Source: Paenibacillus tepidiphilus
Lineage (GTDB): Bacteria; Bacillota; Bacilli; Paenibacillales; Paenibacillaceae
Length of the DNA stretch: 64,000 nt
Direction of reading: 5' to 3'
NCBI RefSeq assembly: GCF_008635795.1
Contig: NZ_VWRQ01000018.1
Location: 62,001-126,000 of the forward strand
A model generated the notes under the pieces. That model saw nothing but the letters and a program-made list of their open reading frames with translations, did no database searches and had not been told where the DNA came from. A program made the position numbers and the translations under genes. Below are positions 8,198 to 16,446 of the stretch, piece after piece; position 1 is the first letter of the stretch, and each line of letters begins with the position of its first letter.

Positions 8198-9178
8198 ATG
8201 TTATTGGAAAAGAACGTCGGCGGCCCGCCCGTTGTCCTGGCGGTCGAAGGCGTCCGCAAAAAAATCGGCCGCAAATGGATCATCGACAATGTCACATTTG
8301 ACGTCAAAGAAGGCGAAATCTTCGGCTTCCTCGGACCGAACGGCGCCGGCAAAACGACAACCATCCGCATGCTGGTGGACCTGATCCGTCCGACGGAAGG
8401 CACGATCACGGTATGCGGCTACAATGTCAACAAGCATCCGGAGCAGGCGCTGCAATTTGTCGGCTCCATTGTCGAGAATCCGGAGGTCTATACGTATTTG
8501 ACCGGCTGGGAGAATCTGCAGCATTTTGCCCGCATGCAGCCGGGAGTGGACAAGGCGCGCATCGCCGAGGTGGTGGACATTGTCCGGCTCGACCAGCGGA
8601 TTCATGACAAGGTCAGCACTTATTCACTGGGGATGCGGCAGCGGCTCGGGATCGCACAGGCTCTGCTGGGGCGTCCGCGGCTGCTGATTCTGGACGAGCC
8701 GACGAACGGGCTGGACCCGAAGGGAATCAAGGAGCTGCGCGAATTCGTCCGCAAGCTGGCCGGGGAAGGGATGGCCGTATTTGTCTCCAGCCATCTGCTC
8801 AGCGAAATCCAGCTGCTCTGCGACCGGGTGGCGATTATCAGCAGGGGCAAGGTGCTGGCGGTCGGCGGCGTCAATGACCTCGTGGCCCGCAATTCGCCTT
8901 ATGTGCTATGGGAGCTGGAGCCGCATAGCCAGGCTGAGGCCTTGCTGGGCATGCATCACGGTATCTCGGTGCTGCCTCCGGACGAAGTGACGCTGGACGA
9001 TGCCGTCACCGCCGGAATGGGACCGAATTCCATTGTCACTGTTATGGAGGAAACGCTGATTCCGGAAGTGGTCTCCCTGATGGTCGGCGCCGGTGTAACC
9101 GTACGGGCCGTGCATAAAATCAACCCCACACTGGAACAGCTATTCTTGAAGCTAACGGAAGGTGAAACTATTGATTAA
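8198..9178 (+). CDS. ABC transporter ATP-binding protein (BcrA/YhcH-like)
   Basis: A 326-residue ATPase subunit. Walker A is GPNGAGKTT, the signature is YSLGMRQRLGIAQ, Walker B is LLILDEPTNGLDP, and the H-loop follows at SSHLLS. The C-terminal tail of about 100 residues after the core is typical of drug and lantibiotic exporters of the BcrA/DrrA group. The ATG at 8198 follows GAGGAG at 11 bases. The 3' end overlaps the next gene, the usual coupling to its permease. Confidence 0.85.
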   Translation: MLLEKNVGGPPVVLAVEGVRKKIGRKWIIDNVTFDVKEGEIFGFLGPNGAGKTTTIRMLVDLIRPTEGTITVCGYNVNKHPEQALQFVGSIVENPEVYTYLTGWENLQHFARMQPGVDKARIAEVVDIVRLDQRIHDKVSTYSLGMRQRLGIAQALLGRPRLLILDEPTNGLDPKGIKELREFVRKLAGEGMAVFVSSHLLSEIQLLCDRVAIISRGKVLAVGGVNDLVARNSPYVLWELEPHSQAEALLGMHHGISVLPPDEVTLDDAVTAGMGPNSIVTVMEETLIPEVVSLMVGAGVTVRAVHKINPTLEQLFLKLTEGETID

Positions 9179-10160
9179 TCTGCTTCCCCTGATCCGCAAT
9201 GAATGCCTGAAGATCATCAAGAAGAAACGCTTTTATGTCATTCTGCTCATTCTGGTAGTGCTCGTCCCGATGTTCACCTATGCACAGATGCGCATCTCCG
9301 AGCGCAGCCGGGATAAATTCAACTCCGACTGGCGGCTGGAAATCCAGCAGCAGATCACCGATAACCAGAACTCGCTCAGCAGCGACCGGATTCCCGAGGA
9401 GTGGAAGACGTACCGGCGGATTTTTGTGCAGCAGCTGCAGTACTATCTGGACCACAACGTGAATCCCAATGAACCGAGCGGCGTGACGTTTACGCGTGAA
9501 TTCCTCGATAACTCGGTCAATTTGTTCATTCCGCTGCTGATTATGGCGGTTGCCTCCGATCTTGTGTCGGGGGAGCGGACGACAGGCACAATCAAGATGC
9601 TGCTGACCCGCCCGGTCCGCAGATGGAAGGTACTGCTGAGCAAGCTGGTGGCGCTGCTGATGTTCGTCTCGCTGATTGTGCTGTCGGTGGTGATCATCAG
9701 CTATCTGATTTCCGGGCTGGTTTTTGGCTATAAAGGCTTCAATGTCCCTGTGTTTACCGGCTTCCAGATCAGCGGGGATACGGTCGACATGTCCACGGTT
9801 CATGCGGTTCCGCAGTGGAAATACCTGCTGATGCAGGGCGGACTGATCTGGTTCGTCAGTGTGGTCGTCGCGCTCCTTGCCTTTATGGTGTCGGTGCTTG
9901 TGCGCAGCACGGCCGCCAGTATTGTGGTGATGATGGCAGCGCTGATTGCGGGAACGATTCTGAGCAACATGGCTTCTGCCTGGACAACGGCGAAATATTT
10001 ATTTATGGTCAATTTAGGCCTGACCGGGTACCTGGCCGGCACGCCGGCGCCGATTGAAGGGATGACGCTGACTTTTTCCATGGCTGTACTGGCGGTTTGG
10101 GGACTGATTTCCATAATCATTTCATTCGCCGTCTTTACGAAAAGGGATATTTTGAATTAG
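9171..10160 (+). CDS. ABC-2 type transporter permease
   Basis: Membrane partner of the preceding ATPase. The translation shows about six hydrophobic segments: one near the N-terminus (FYVILLILVVLVPMF), a soluble extracellular stretch of about 90 residues, then helices around 120-140, 165-190, 225-250, 255-275 and 300-325. The line SGERTTGTIKMLLTRPVRRWK is the typical ABC-2 coupling segment. A GTG at 9162 and a TTG at 9171 are both possible starts; GGAAGGTG sits well for the TTG, which overlaps the ATPase stop by 8 bases. The substrate is unknown. No clear terminator is seen before parE. Confidence 0.82.
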   Translation: MINLLPLIRNECLKIIKKKRFYVILLILVVLVPMFTYAQMRISERSRDKFNSDWRLEIQQQITDNQNSLSSDRIPEEWKTYRRIFVQQLQYYLDHNVNPNEPSGVTFTREFLDNSVNLFIPLLIMAVASDLVSGERTTGTIKMLLTRPVRRWKVLLSKLVALLMFVSLIVLSVVIISYLISGLVFGYKGFNVPVFTGFQISGDTVDMSTVHAVPQWKYLLMQGGLIWFVSVVVALLAFMVSVLVRSTAASIVVMMAALIAGTILSNMASAWTTAKYLFMVNLGLTGYLAGTPAPIEGMTLTFSMAVLAVWGLISIIISFAVFTKRDILN

Positions 10161-10228
10161 AATGAACAAAGCAACGAAAACGTTTGTTTGCATGTTCATA
10201 GATAGCGTAACTTAAAGGAGGAGCATGA

Positions 10229-12211
10229 ATGCTCGAACAGATCGATATGTTTGCAAAAGTCTCCAAGAACGGCGGGCAAGCCGGGACCGGATACGATGCT
10301 GACGACATTCAGGTGCTCGAAGGGTTGGTTGCTGTACGCAAACGGCCCGGTATGTATATCGGCAGTACAAGTTCTTCGGGACTGCACCATCTCGTATGGG
10401 AGATTGTGGATAACGCCGTAGACGAGCATTTGGCCAAGTTTTGCTCGAAGATTGACATTTCGCTGCGCAAGGACGGTTCGGTGACGGTGGCGGACAACGG
10501 CCGCGGCATTCCGACCGGCATGCACAAGACGGGAGTGCCGACTCCGCAGGTGGTCTTTACCATTCTGCACGCAGGCGGCAAGTTCGGCGGCTCGGGCTAC
10601 AAGAAATCCGGCGGACTGCACGGTGTCGGAGCATCTGTCACCAACGCGCTCTCGGAGTGGCTGGAAGTGGAAATTTACCGTGAAGGCAAAACGCACCGGC
10701 AGCGTTTCGAATATTGGGTGGACAAGAAGGGCGTGGAGCATGTCGGTGAGCCGGTTACTGGACTCGAAGTGCTCGGCAATACGAACAAGACCGGTACGAA
10801 GGTAACCTTCAAGCCGGATATTCGCGTCTTTGCAGGCGGCATCTCCCTGAACTACGATACGCTCGCCGAGCGGGTACAGGAGATTGCTTTCCTGAATTCC
10901 GGACTGCGGATCGCTCTGAGCGATGAGCGCAGCGGACGTCAGGATGAATTCTACTATGAAGGCGGAGCGAGCCAGTTTGTGCAGTTCCTGAACGAAGGCA
11001 AGGACGTGCTGCATGAGGTCGTCCACTTTAGCGGGGAGAAGGACGATATCGAGGTCGAGGTGGCACTGCAGTATAACGCTGGTTACACCGAGACGCTGGC
11101 TTCGTTCGTCAACTCCATTCCGACGCGCAGCGGGGGGACGCACGAGACCGGTTTTAAGACGGCCTATACCCGCGTGCTGAACGAGTACGCACGGCGTACA
11201 CAGCTCCTGAAGGAGAAAGACAAGAATCTGGAGGGCAACGACCTGCGCGAGGGCATGATGGCTGTCATCAGCGTCAAGATGGCCGACGTGGAATTTGTCG
11301 GCCAGACCAAGGATCAACTGGGCAGCGCCTCGGCACGGAGTGCGGTAGACACCATCGTCTCCGAGCATATGGCTACCTTTCTGGAAGAGAACCCGCAGGT
11401 TGCCCAGAGCCTGCTCAAGAAATCCATTCAGGCGGCCAAGGCCCGGGAGGCGGCGCGCAAGGCCCGCGATGAAATCCGCAGCGGCAAGAAACGCAGCGAG
11501 AGCCTGAGCCTCGGGGGCAAGCTTTCGCCTGCCCAATCCAAGGATGTAACCCGCACGGAGCTGTTCATCGTGGAAGGTGACTCCGCCGGCGGCTCGGCCA
11601 AGCAGGGACGGGATTCCAAGCACCAGGCCATTCTGCCGCTGAAGGGCAAGCCGATGAATCCCGAGAAGGCCAAGCTGCTGGATATTCTGAAGAACGACGA
11701 ATACAAGGCGATTATCTCCGCCATCGGGGCAGGAATCGGACCGGATTTCGCCGTGGAAGACAGCAATTATTCCAAGATTATCATTATGACCGATGCCGAT
11801 ACCGACGGCGCGCACATCCAGGTGCTGCTTCTGACCTTCTTCTACCGGTACATGAAGCCGCTGCTCGATGCCGGCAAGGTGTTCATTGCCCAGCCTCCGC
11901 TGTTCAAGATCACGCGCAAATCCGGCAAGCTGGAGACGGTGCGCTATGCCTGGAGCGACGAGGAGCTGGCGAATTACCTGAAGGAATTCGGCAAGAGCTT
12001 CGAGCTGCAGCGCTATAAAGGGCTAGGCGAGATGAACCCCGAGCAGCTGTGGGAGACGACGATGAATCCCGAAACACGTACGCTGCTGCAGGTGCAGATT
12101 GATGATGCCGCGAAGGCGGAGCGGCGCGTATCCACGCTGATGGGCGACAAGGTCGACCCGCGCAAGCGCTGGATCGTCGAGAACGTCGATTTCACCGAGG
12201 TGGAGGAATAA
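10229..12211 (+). CDS. parE: DNA topoisomerase IV subunit B (ParE)
   Basis: The ATPase subunit of topoisomerase IV, which decatenates daughter chromosomes together with ParC. The GHKL ATPase domain shows EIVDNAVDEH, DNGRGIPTG and GGLHGVGASV. The transducer follows, then the Toprim metal site as VEGDSAGGSAKQGRD and TDADTDGAHI, and the C-terminal YKGLGEMNPEQLWETTM that contacts the A subunit. The length of 660 is normal for ParE and longer than most GyrB of this group; the parC neighbour favours ParE over GyrB. The ATG at 10229 follows AAAGGAGGAG. Confidence 0.95.
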   Translation: MLEQIDMFAKVSKNGGQAGTGYDADDIQVLEGLVAVRKRPGMYIGSTSSSGLHHLVWEIVDNAVDEHLAKFCSKIDISLRKDGSVTVADNGRGIPTGMHKTGVPTPQVVFTILHAGGKFGGSGYKKSGGLHGVGASVTNALSEWLEVEIYREGKTHRQRFEYWVDKKGVEHVGEPVTGLEVLGNTNKTGTKVTFKPDIRVFAGGISLNYDTLAERVQEIAFLNSGLRIALSDERSGRQDEFYYEGGASQFVQFLNEGKDVLHEVVHFSGEKDDIEVEVALQYNAGYTETLASFVNSIPTRSGGTHETGFKTAYTRVLNEYARRTQLLKEKDKNLEGNDLREGMMAVISVKMADVEFVGQTKDQLGSASARSAVDTIVSEHMATFLEENPQVAQSLLKKSIQAAKAREAARKARDEIRSGKKRSESLSLGGKLSPAQSKDVTRTELFIVEGDSAGGSAKQGRDSKHQAILPLKGKPMNPEKAKLLDILKNDEYKAIISAIGAGIGPDFAVEDSNYSKIIIMTDADTDGAHIQVLLLTFFYRYMKPLLDAGKVFIAQPPLFKITRKSGKLETVRYAWSDEELANYLKEFGKSFELQRYKGLGEMNPEQLWETTMNPETRTLLQVQIDDAAKAERRVSTLMGDKVDPRKRWIVENVDFTEVEE

Positions 12212-12240
12212 CGCGTTCCGCGAATGCCGGATGCCGGAGC

Positions 12241-12362
12241 AACCGGCGCAACACCGGCTACCCCGGCGCTACACCAGCCGCCCCGGCGCAACACCGGCTG
12301 CCCCGGCGCAACACCAGCCGCCCCGGCGCAATACCGGCTGCCCCGGCGCGCAATACCGGCCG
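12241..12362 (+). repeat. Tandem array of 20-bp GC-rich units between parE and parC
   Basis: Six head-to-tail units of 20 bp (the last is 22 bp) start 29 bases after the parE stop. Units 3 to 5 begin CCCCGGCGCAA and unit 2 begins CCCCGGCGCT. Endings alternate between ACCGGCTG and ACCAGCCG, so the higher-order period is 40 bp. Twenty is not a multiple of three, and although one frame stays open across the array it has no support as a gene. Confidence 0.92.
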
Positions 12363-12382
12363 CATGACCTGCGGCCACATCA

Positions 12383-12443
12383 ATGCCGCATATTCCATGC
12401 GGCATGCTGTTTGTACGGAAGTGACGAAACCTTCCGTTTTCTT
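12383..12443 (+). terminator. Two hairpins after the array; the second looks like a terminator for parE
   Basis: The first is ATGCCGCA (12383-12390) with TGCGGCAT (12398-12405) and a 7-base loop. The second is ACGGAAG (12415-12421) with CTTCCGT (12431-12437), followed by TTTCTT. The second has the stem-plus-T-tail form of an intrinsic terminator, though the stem is only 7 bp. It could separate parE from parC transcription at least partly. Confidence 0.55.
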
Positions 12444-12450
12444 AAAGTTT

Positions 12451-12605
12451 GGTGATTAGAGGAGCGAAGGGGAATTTTGGAACTGGAGGAGCGCGAGCGT
12501 CCGCCTTTGTCTTCGGATTTCAACCGCTAATGCGGTTATTCAGGAAATCCTAAGACAACAGCGGCCGGAAGTCCAAACATTCACCGCAGCTACAGAGCGA
12601 TCACC
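12451..12605. repeat. 155-bp imperfect palindrome (REP/MITE-like) upstream of parC
   Basis: Nested matching arms run inward from both ends: GGTGAT (12451-12456) with ATCACC (12600-12605); GAAT-TTTGGA (12472-12481) with TCCAAA-ATTC (12572-12582); CCGC (12501) with GCGG (12561); TTGTCTT (12507-12513) with AAGACAA (12552-12558); GGATTTC (12515-12521) with GAAATCC (12544-12550); and the apex AACCGC/GCGGTT (12522-12537). The arms are equidistant from a centre near 12529, so the whole would fold as one long hairpin in RNA or single-stranded DNA. Together with the array and terminator this fills the 438-base gap 12212-12649. Confidence 0.8.
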
Positions 12606-12649
12606 AGCCTTTTTGCAAACGGACAGAATGAGGAACAGAAGGTGAGCCA

Positions 12650-15088
12650 ATGAGCAGTTTAGAAGAATTTTCCCCGGCCGTACTCGAAGAGGTCGTCGGC
12701 GACCGCTTCGGCCGGTATTCCAAATATATCATTCAGGACCGGGCGATTCCCGATGTCCGCGATGGCCTGAAGCCGGTGCAGCGCCGGATTCTGTATGCCA
12801 TGTACGATTCGGGCAACCACCCGGATAAACCGTACCGTAAATCCGCCAAGACCGTCGGCGACGTCATGGGGAATTATCATCCCCATGGCGACTCCTCGAT
12901 CTATGACGGCATGGTGCGGATGGCCCAGCCTTGGAAGATGGGCCATGTGCTGGTCGATGGCCACGGCAACTGGGGCTCGATGGACGATGATCCGGCGGCG
13001 GCGATGCGTTATACCGAAGCACGCCTGTCACCGATCGCTCTGGAAATGCTGCGCGACATTGAGAAGCGCACCGTACAGTTCAAGGACAATTTCGACAACA
13101 CCGCCAAGGAGCCTGTTGTGGTCCCTTCCCGGTATCCGAATCTGCTGGTCAACGGGGCCAGCGGAATCTCCGCCGGATTCGCGACGGAGATTCCGCCGCA
13201 TAACCTGCGCGAAGTCATCGACGCCTGCATCGCAGTGATGCAAAAGCCGGAGATCGAGCTGGAAGAGATTATGACCTTTATTAAAGGACCGGATTTCCCG
13301 ACAGGCGGCACCATTATGGGCGGCGAGGGCATACTTGAGGCTTACCGGACCGGTAAAGGCCGGATTTATTTGCGGTCCAAGACGGAAATCGAGAACCTGC
13401 GCGGCGGCAAGCAGCAGATTGTCATTACCGAGGTGCCGTTCCAGGTCGTGAAATCCCGTATGGTCATCGCGATGGAGAACATCCGTCTGGAGAAGAAGAT
13501 CGACGGCATCGCCGAGGTGCGCGATGAGAGCGGGCGGGACGGCCTGCGCATCGTGGTGGAGCTCAAGAAGGATGCCGACGCCCAGGGCGTTCTGAACTAT
13601 CTGCTGAAGAAGACGGATCTGCAGGTGACCTATAACTTCAACATGGTGGCCATCGTCAACAAGGCACCGCATCAGCTTGGCCTCAAGGCGATTCTGGAAG
13701 CCTACATCGCGCATCAGCGCGAGGTGGTTACCCGCCGCACCCAGTTCGATCTGGAGCGGGCCGAAGACCGGGCGCAGGTGCTGGAAGGGCTTGTTAAGGC
13801 ACTCAATATTCTGGACGAGGTTATCGCAGCGATCAAGGCCTCGAAGAACCGCCAAGACGCGCAGAACAACCTGGTCTGGATGTTCGGGTTCACCGAACGC
13901 CAGGCAGACGCTATTCTTACCCTGCAGCTCTACCGCCTGACCAACCTGGAGATTCATTCGCTCCAGAAGGAGCTGGACGAGACGCAGGCGCGCATCAAGA
14001 CCTTGCGGGGCATACTGGAGAGCGACAAGAAGCTGGTCTCCGTCATCCGTAAGGAGCTGCTGGAAATCCGCGACAAGTACGGCATTGACCGGCGCTCGGT
14101 AATCCAGGGTGAAGTGGAGGAAATCAAGGTCAGCCTGGAAGTGCTGGTGAACGCCGAAGACGTGCTGGTGGCGCTGTCGGCTGACGGCTACATCAAGCGG
14201 ACGGGCATGCCGTCGTTCACCCGTTCCGGCGGCGAGCGGCAGAGCTCCGGGGTCAAGGACGGCGACCACATTGTCAAGGTGCTGGATCTGAATACCCGCG
14301 ATAACCTGCTGGTATTCACCCGCAAGGGCCAATATTTCCTCCTGCCGGTGCATCAGATACCGGAATTCAAGTGGAAGGACCCCGGCACGGCCATTGTCAA
14401 TGTCATTTCCCTGGCCAAGGGCGACGGCATTGTCAGCGTGATCCCGGCCGGCAATCTGGATGAACCGCAGCGCAGTCTGGTGTTCGTAACCCGCAAGGGC
14501 CAAGTGAAACGTACGGAGCTGAAAGAATATTCCACCTCCCGCTCCGGGGCGGTGGCGGCCTGCAAAGTGGCCGACGGCGATGAGATTGTGACCGTAGCGA
14601 TGAGCAGCGGCAACAAGGATATCGTGCTTGTCACCCGTGAAGGCATGAGCATCCGCTTCCGTGAGAATGAAGTCAATCCGATGGGCCGGGTGGCCAGCGG
14701 AGTGCGCGGCATCCAGCTGCGTGAAGGCGATGAGGTGGTCTCCTGCTTCTGGGTGGGTGAGGATGAAGGCGAGATTTTGACCGTATCCGATCTGGGGTAT
14801 GCTAAGCGTTCCCTGCTGGTCGATTATCCGTCGCAGAGCCGCGGCGGCAAGGGTATGCCGACCTTTGAGTTCAAGGAAGGCAAACGCGTCAAGCCGAACG
14901 GCAGCCGAATTGCCGGAGCCTTCCATTGCACGGAGCCGCTGGAGCTGACGGCGATTACCCGTGAAGGGGAGCTGCATGTCTTCAGCTCCGAGGCTGCACC
15001 GCTTGGAGAACGGAAGTCCATCGGCAAGCAGCTTATCCCGGTTGAGAAGAAGGATGAGATCGTTCATCTGCTTCTGTCGGTGAAGTAG
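12650..15088 (+). CDS. parC: DNA topoisomerase IV subunit A (ParC)
   Basis: The DNA-cleaving subunit of topoisomerase IV. The winged-helix breakage-reunion domain shows AIPDVRDGLKPVQRRILYAM and the quinolone-determining segment GNYHPHGDSSIYDGMVRMAQ, with Ser82 and Asp86 at the usual resistance positions (wild-type-like). The catalytic Tyr is Y121 in AMRYTEARL. A coiled-coil tower follows. The C-terminal half from about 490 carries beta-pinwheel repeats such as VFTRKGQYFLLP, VFVTRKGQVKRT and VLVTREGMSIRF. The length of 812 is normal for ParC. The start follows AGAAGGTGAG. A strong terminator follows. Confidence 0.95.
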   Translation: MSSLEEFSPAVLEEVVGDRFGRYSKYIIQDRAIPDVRDGLKPVQRRILYAMYDSGNHPDKPYRKSAKTVGDVMGNYHPHGDSSIYDGMVRMAQPWKMGHVLVDGHGNWGSMDDDPAAAMRYTEARLSPIALEMLRDIEKRTVQFKDNFDNTAKEPVVVPSRYPNLLVNGASGISAGFATEIPPHNLREVIDACIAVMQKPEIELEEIMTFIKGPDFPTGGTIMGGEGILEAYRTGKGRIYLRSKTEIENLRGGKQQIVITEVPFQVVKSRMVIAMENIRLEKKIDGIAEVRDESGRDGLRIVVELKKDADAQGVLNYLLKKTDLQVTYNFNMVAIVNKAPHQLGLKAILEAYIAHQREVVTRRTQFDLERAEDRAQVLEGLVKALNILDEVIAAIKASKNRQDAQNNLVWMFGFTERQADAILTLQLYRLTNLEIHSLQKELDETQARIKTLRGILESDKKLVSVIRKELLEIRDKYGIDRRSVIQGEVEEIKVSLEVLVNAEDVLVALSADGYIKRTGMPSFTRSGGERQSSGVKDGDHIVKVLDLNTRDNLLVFTRKGQYFLLPVHQIPEFKWKDPGTAIVNVISLAKGDGIVSVIPAGNLDEPQRSLVFVTRKGQVKRTELKEYSTSRSGAVAACKVADGDEIVTVAMSSGNKDIVLVTREGMSIRFRENEVNPMGRVASGVRGIQLREGDEVVSCFWVGEDEGEILTVSDLGYAKRSLLVDYPSQSRGGKGMPTFEFKEGKRVKPNGSRIAGAFHCTEPLELTAITREGELHVFSSEAAPLGERKSIGKQLIPVEKKDEIVHLLLSVK

Positions 15089-15103
15089 ACATATACAATT
15101 ATG

Positions 15104-15148
15104 ACAGTGCTTGAAGGTGCCTTAGGGCCGGCAAGCACTGTTTTTTTA
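15104..15148 (+). terminator. Rho-independent terminator after parC
   Basis: A 10-bp stem, ACAGTGCTTG (15104-15113) with CAAGCACTGT (15132-15141), is followed by a run of seven T. Confidence 0.9.
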
Positions 15149-15187
15149 TGAGAATCCTTAAAATCCTAGGAATTATCAGTGATGCTC

Positions 15188-15215
15188 TTGGTTACACAGG
15201 GGAAATTTCTATGAT
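15188..15215 (+). promoter_or_regulatory. Candidate sigma-A promoter for the GNAT gene
   Basis: TTGGTT (15188-15193), a 16-base spacer, then TATGAT (15210-15215), about 60 bases before the start codon. It sits directly after the parC terminator, where a new promoter is expected. Confidence 0.35.
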
Positions 15216-15275
15216 AGTATGGAATTACCTGGAATATGACGGTAAACCGGTTGACTGGAAGGAGGCCATTACGGT

Positions 15276-15803
15276 ATGTACCTGCAGCATGGCAATTTGC
15301 TGATCCGTGACGCGCGTGAAGAGGATGCCATGATATTGTGCAAATGGTGGAACGATGGAAGAATTATGGCGCATGCAGGCTTTCCCTTTGGCCTGAGAAC
15401 GACGGAGGAGGCTGTGAAAGACAGCATCCAAGCAGCTACGGATCATAACCGCCTGCTTATGGTCGAAATCGACGGCGGGCCTGCGGGAGAGATGAACTAC
15501 CGGACGCTTCCCGGCAACGCAGCGGAGATCGGTGTCAAAATTTGCGACTTCCAGCAGCAGGATAAAGGCTATGGCACTGTTTTAATAACTATGCTGATCG
15601 GCTCATTGTTTAAAGAGATGAAGTATGACACAATCAGATTGGACACCAATGTGAAGAACACCAGGGCTCAGCATGTGTACGAGAAAATAGGCTTCAAACG
15701 CAAAGCGCTTCACACCGATTCCTGGAAAAATCAGCTCAGCGAATGGCAATCTTCGGTTGAATATGAAATGGGCAAGGAATATTATTTTTCCCGGTTTGGC
15801 TGA
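15276..15803 (+). CDS. GNAT family N-acetyltransferase (RimJ/RimL-like)
   Basis: A 175-residue acetyl-CoA-dependent transferase. The fold is recognised from LLIRDAREEDA at the N-terminus, the beta4-alpha3 acetyl-CoA loop QQQDKGYGTVLITMLI, and NVKNTRAQHVYEKIGFKRK near the C-terminus, where the Asn-x-x-Ala and YEKxGF pattern is diagnostic. The target could be a ribosomal protein, a small amine or a drug; sequence does not decide. The ATG at 15276 follows GGAAGGAGG. It appears monocistronic. Confidence 0.85.
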   Translation: MYLQHGNLLIRDAREEDAMILCKWWNDGRIMAHAGFPFGLRTTEEAVKDSIQAATDHNRLLMVEIDGGPAGEMNYRTLPGNAAEIGVKICDFQQQDKGYGTVLITMLIGSLFKEMKYDTIRLDTNVKNTRAQHVYEKIGFKRKALHTDSWKNQLSEWQSSVEYEMGKEYYFSRFG

Positions 15804-15867
15804 TGCCTTGTATGGCCGGGCTATCAACGGAGATTAAATTTTCAGAGTCAGGCAGGAAATGGAATTT

Positions 15868-15892
15868 ATTTCGCGAAATCATGTAGTATAAC
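15868..15892 (+). promoter_or_regulatory. Perfect 12-bp palindrome and -10 upstream of the MarR gene
   Basis: ATTTCGCGAAAT (15868-15879) is a perfect palindrome ending 7 bases before TATAAC (15887-15892), a possible -10 about 33 bases before the GTG start. A palindrome overlapping the core promoter of a marR gene is the usual layout for autorepression. No good -35 is seen. Confidence 0.45.
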
Positions 15893-15924
15893 GGATTCAA
15901 TCCGCAGGGAAGGAAGGAATAAGT

Positions 15925-16356
15925 GTGCATTCCGCTGAATTTAGTAAAATATGGCACAAAATCTTAAAAGATTATAAGCTGCATATGGATACCAAACTCG
16001 CCCCGACGCTGACCGATGCCCAGCTTACCGTGCTGGAACTGCTTCAGGAGCGCGATGCTATGAAGCCTTCCGACCTGGCGCCGCATCTGGCTACCAGTCC
16101 GGCGGCGGTTACCATGCTGCTTGACCGGATGGAGAAGCATGATCTGATTAACCGGGAGCGCGATGCGGTAGACCGGAGAATCGTCTGGGTAAGCATTACG
16201 GAGACGGGACTTAGGGAGACGGAGCGCGGACTGCGCATCCGCAGTGAGTTCTTCGCAGAGGTTCTGGATCCGATCTCCTCTCATAATCAGCAGCTTCTGC
16301 TATACCTGATGGGCAAGATGGTGATGGCTCCGGCCACGGAAACCTCCGCCACTTAA
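15925..16356 (+). CDS. MarR family transcriptional regulator
   Basis: A 143-residue winged-helix regulator, expected to bind DNA as a dimer. The helix-turn-helix lies at about residues 45-75 (MKPSDLAPHLATSPAAVTMLLDRM), followed by the wing DLINRERDAVDRRIVWVSIT, where the Asp-x-Arg pattern is the MarR hallmark. The start is GTG 15925 behind AAGGAAGGAA. The palindrome just upstream suggests autoregulation. There is no cotranscribed efflux gene, so its other targets are not evident. Confidence 0.87.
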   Translation: MHSAEFSKIWHKILKDYKLHMDTKLAPTLTDAQLTVLELLQERDAMKPSDLAPHLATSPAAVTMLLDRMEKHDLINRERDAVDRRIVWVSITETGLRETERGLRIRSEFFAEVLDPISSHNQQLLLYLMGKMVMAPATETSAT

Positions 16357-16410
16357 GCCGCTGCCAAGGATACGGAACCAGAGATATTGCATTGATATCC
16401 TGACATACAT

Positions 16411-16446
16411 AAGAACAGGCCGTCCGTTACCGGACGGCCTGTTCTT
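16411..16446. terminator. Bidirectional terminator between marR and the pseudouridine synthase gene
   Basis: A 16-bp perfect stem (16411-16426 with 16431-16446) encloses a four-base loop, TTAC. It can serve both convergent genes. The loop and the right arm lie inside the minus-strand gene: its TAA stop is in the loop, so the last codons of that gene form one arm. Confidence 0.88.

Noticed and set aside
10161..10205. LexA/SOS-like site (GAAC...GTTC) before parE
   Set aside because: The half-sites are far apart and do not fit the GAAC-N4-GTTC form.
12241..12362. Short CRISPR-like appearance of regular repeats
   Set aside because: The units are directly adjacent with no unique spacers and no cas genes are present.
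12231..12455. 74-codon open frame running through the 20-bp array
   Set aside because: Low-complexity product driven by the repeat; no ribosome site, and the 20-bp period shifts frame each unit.
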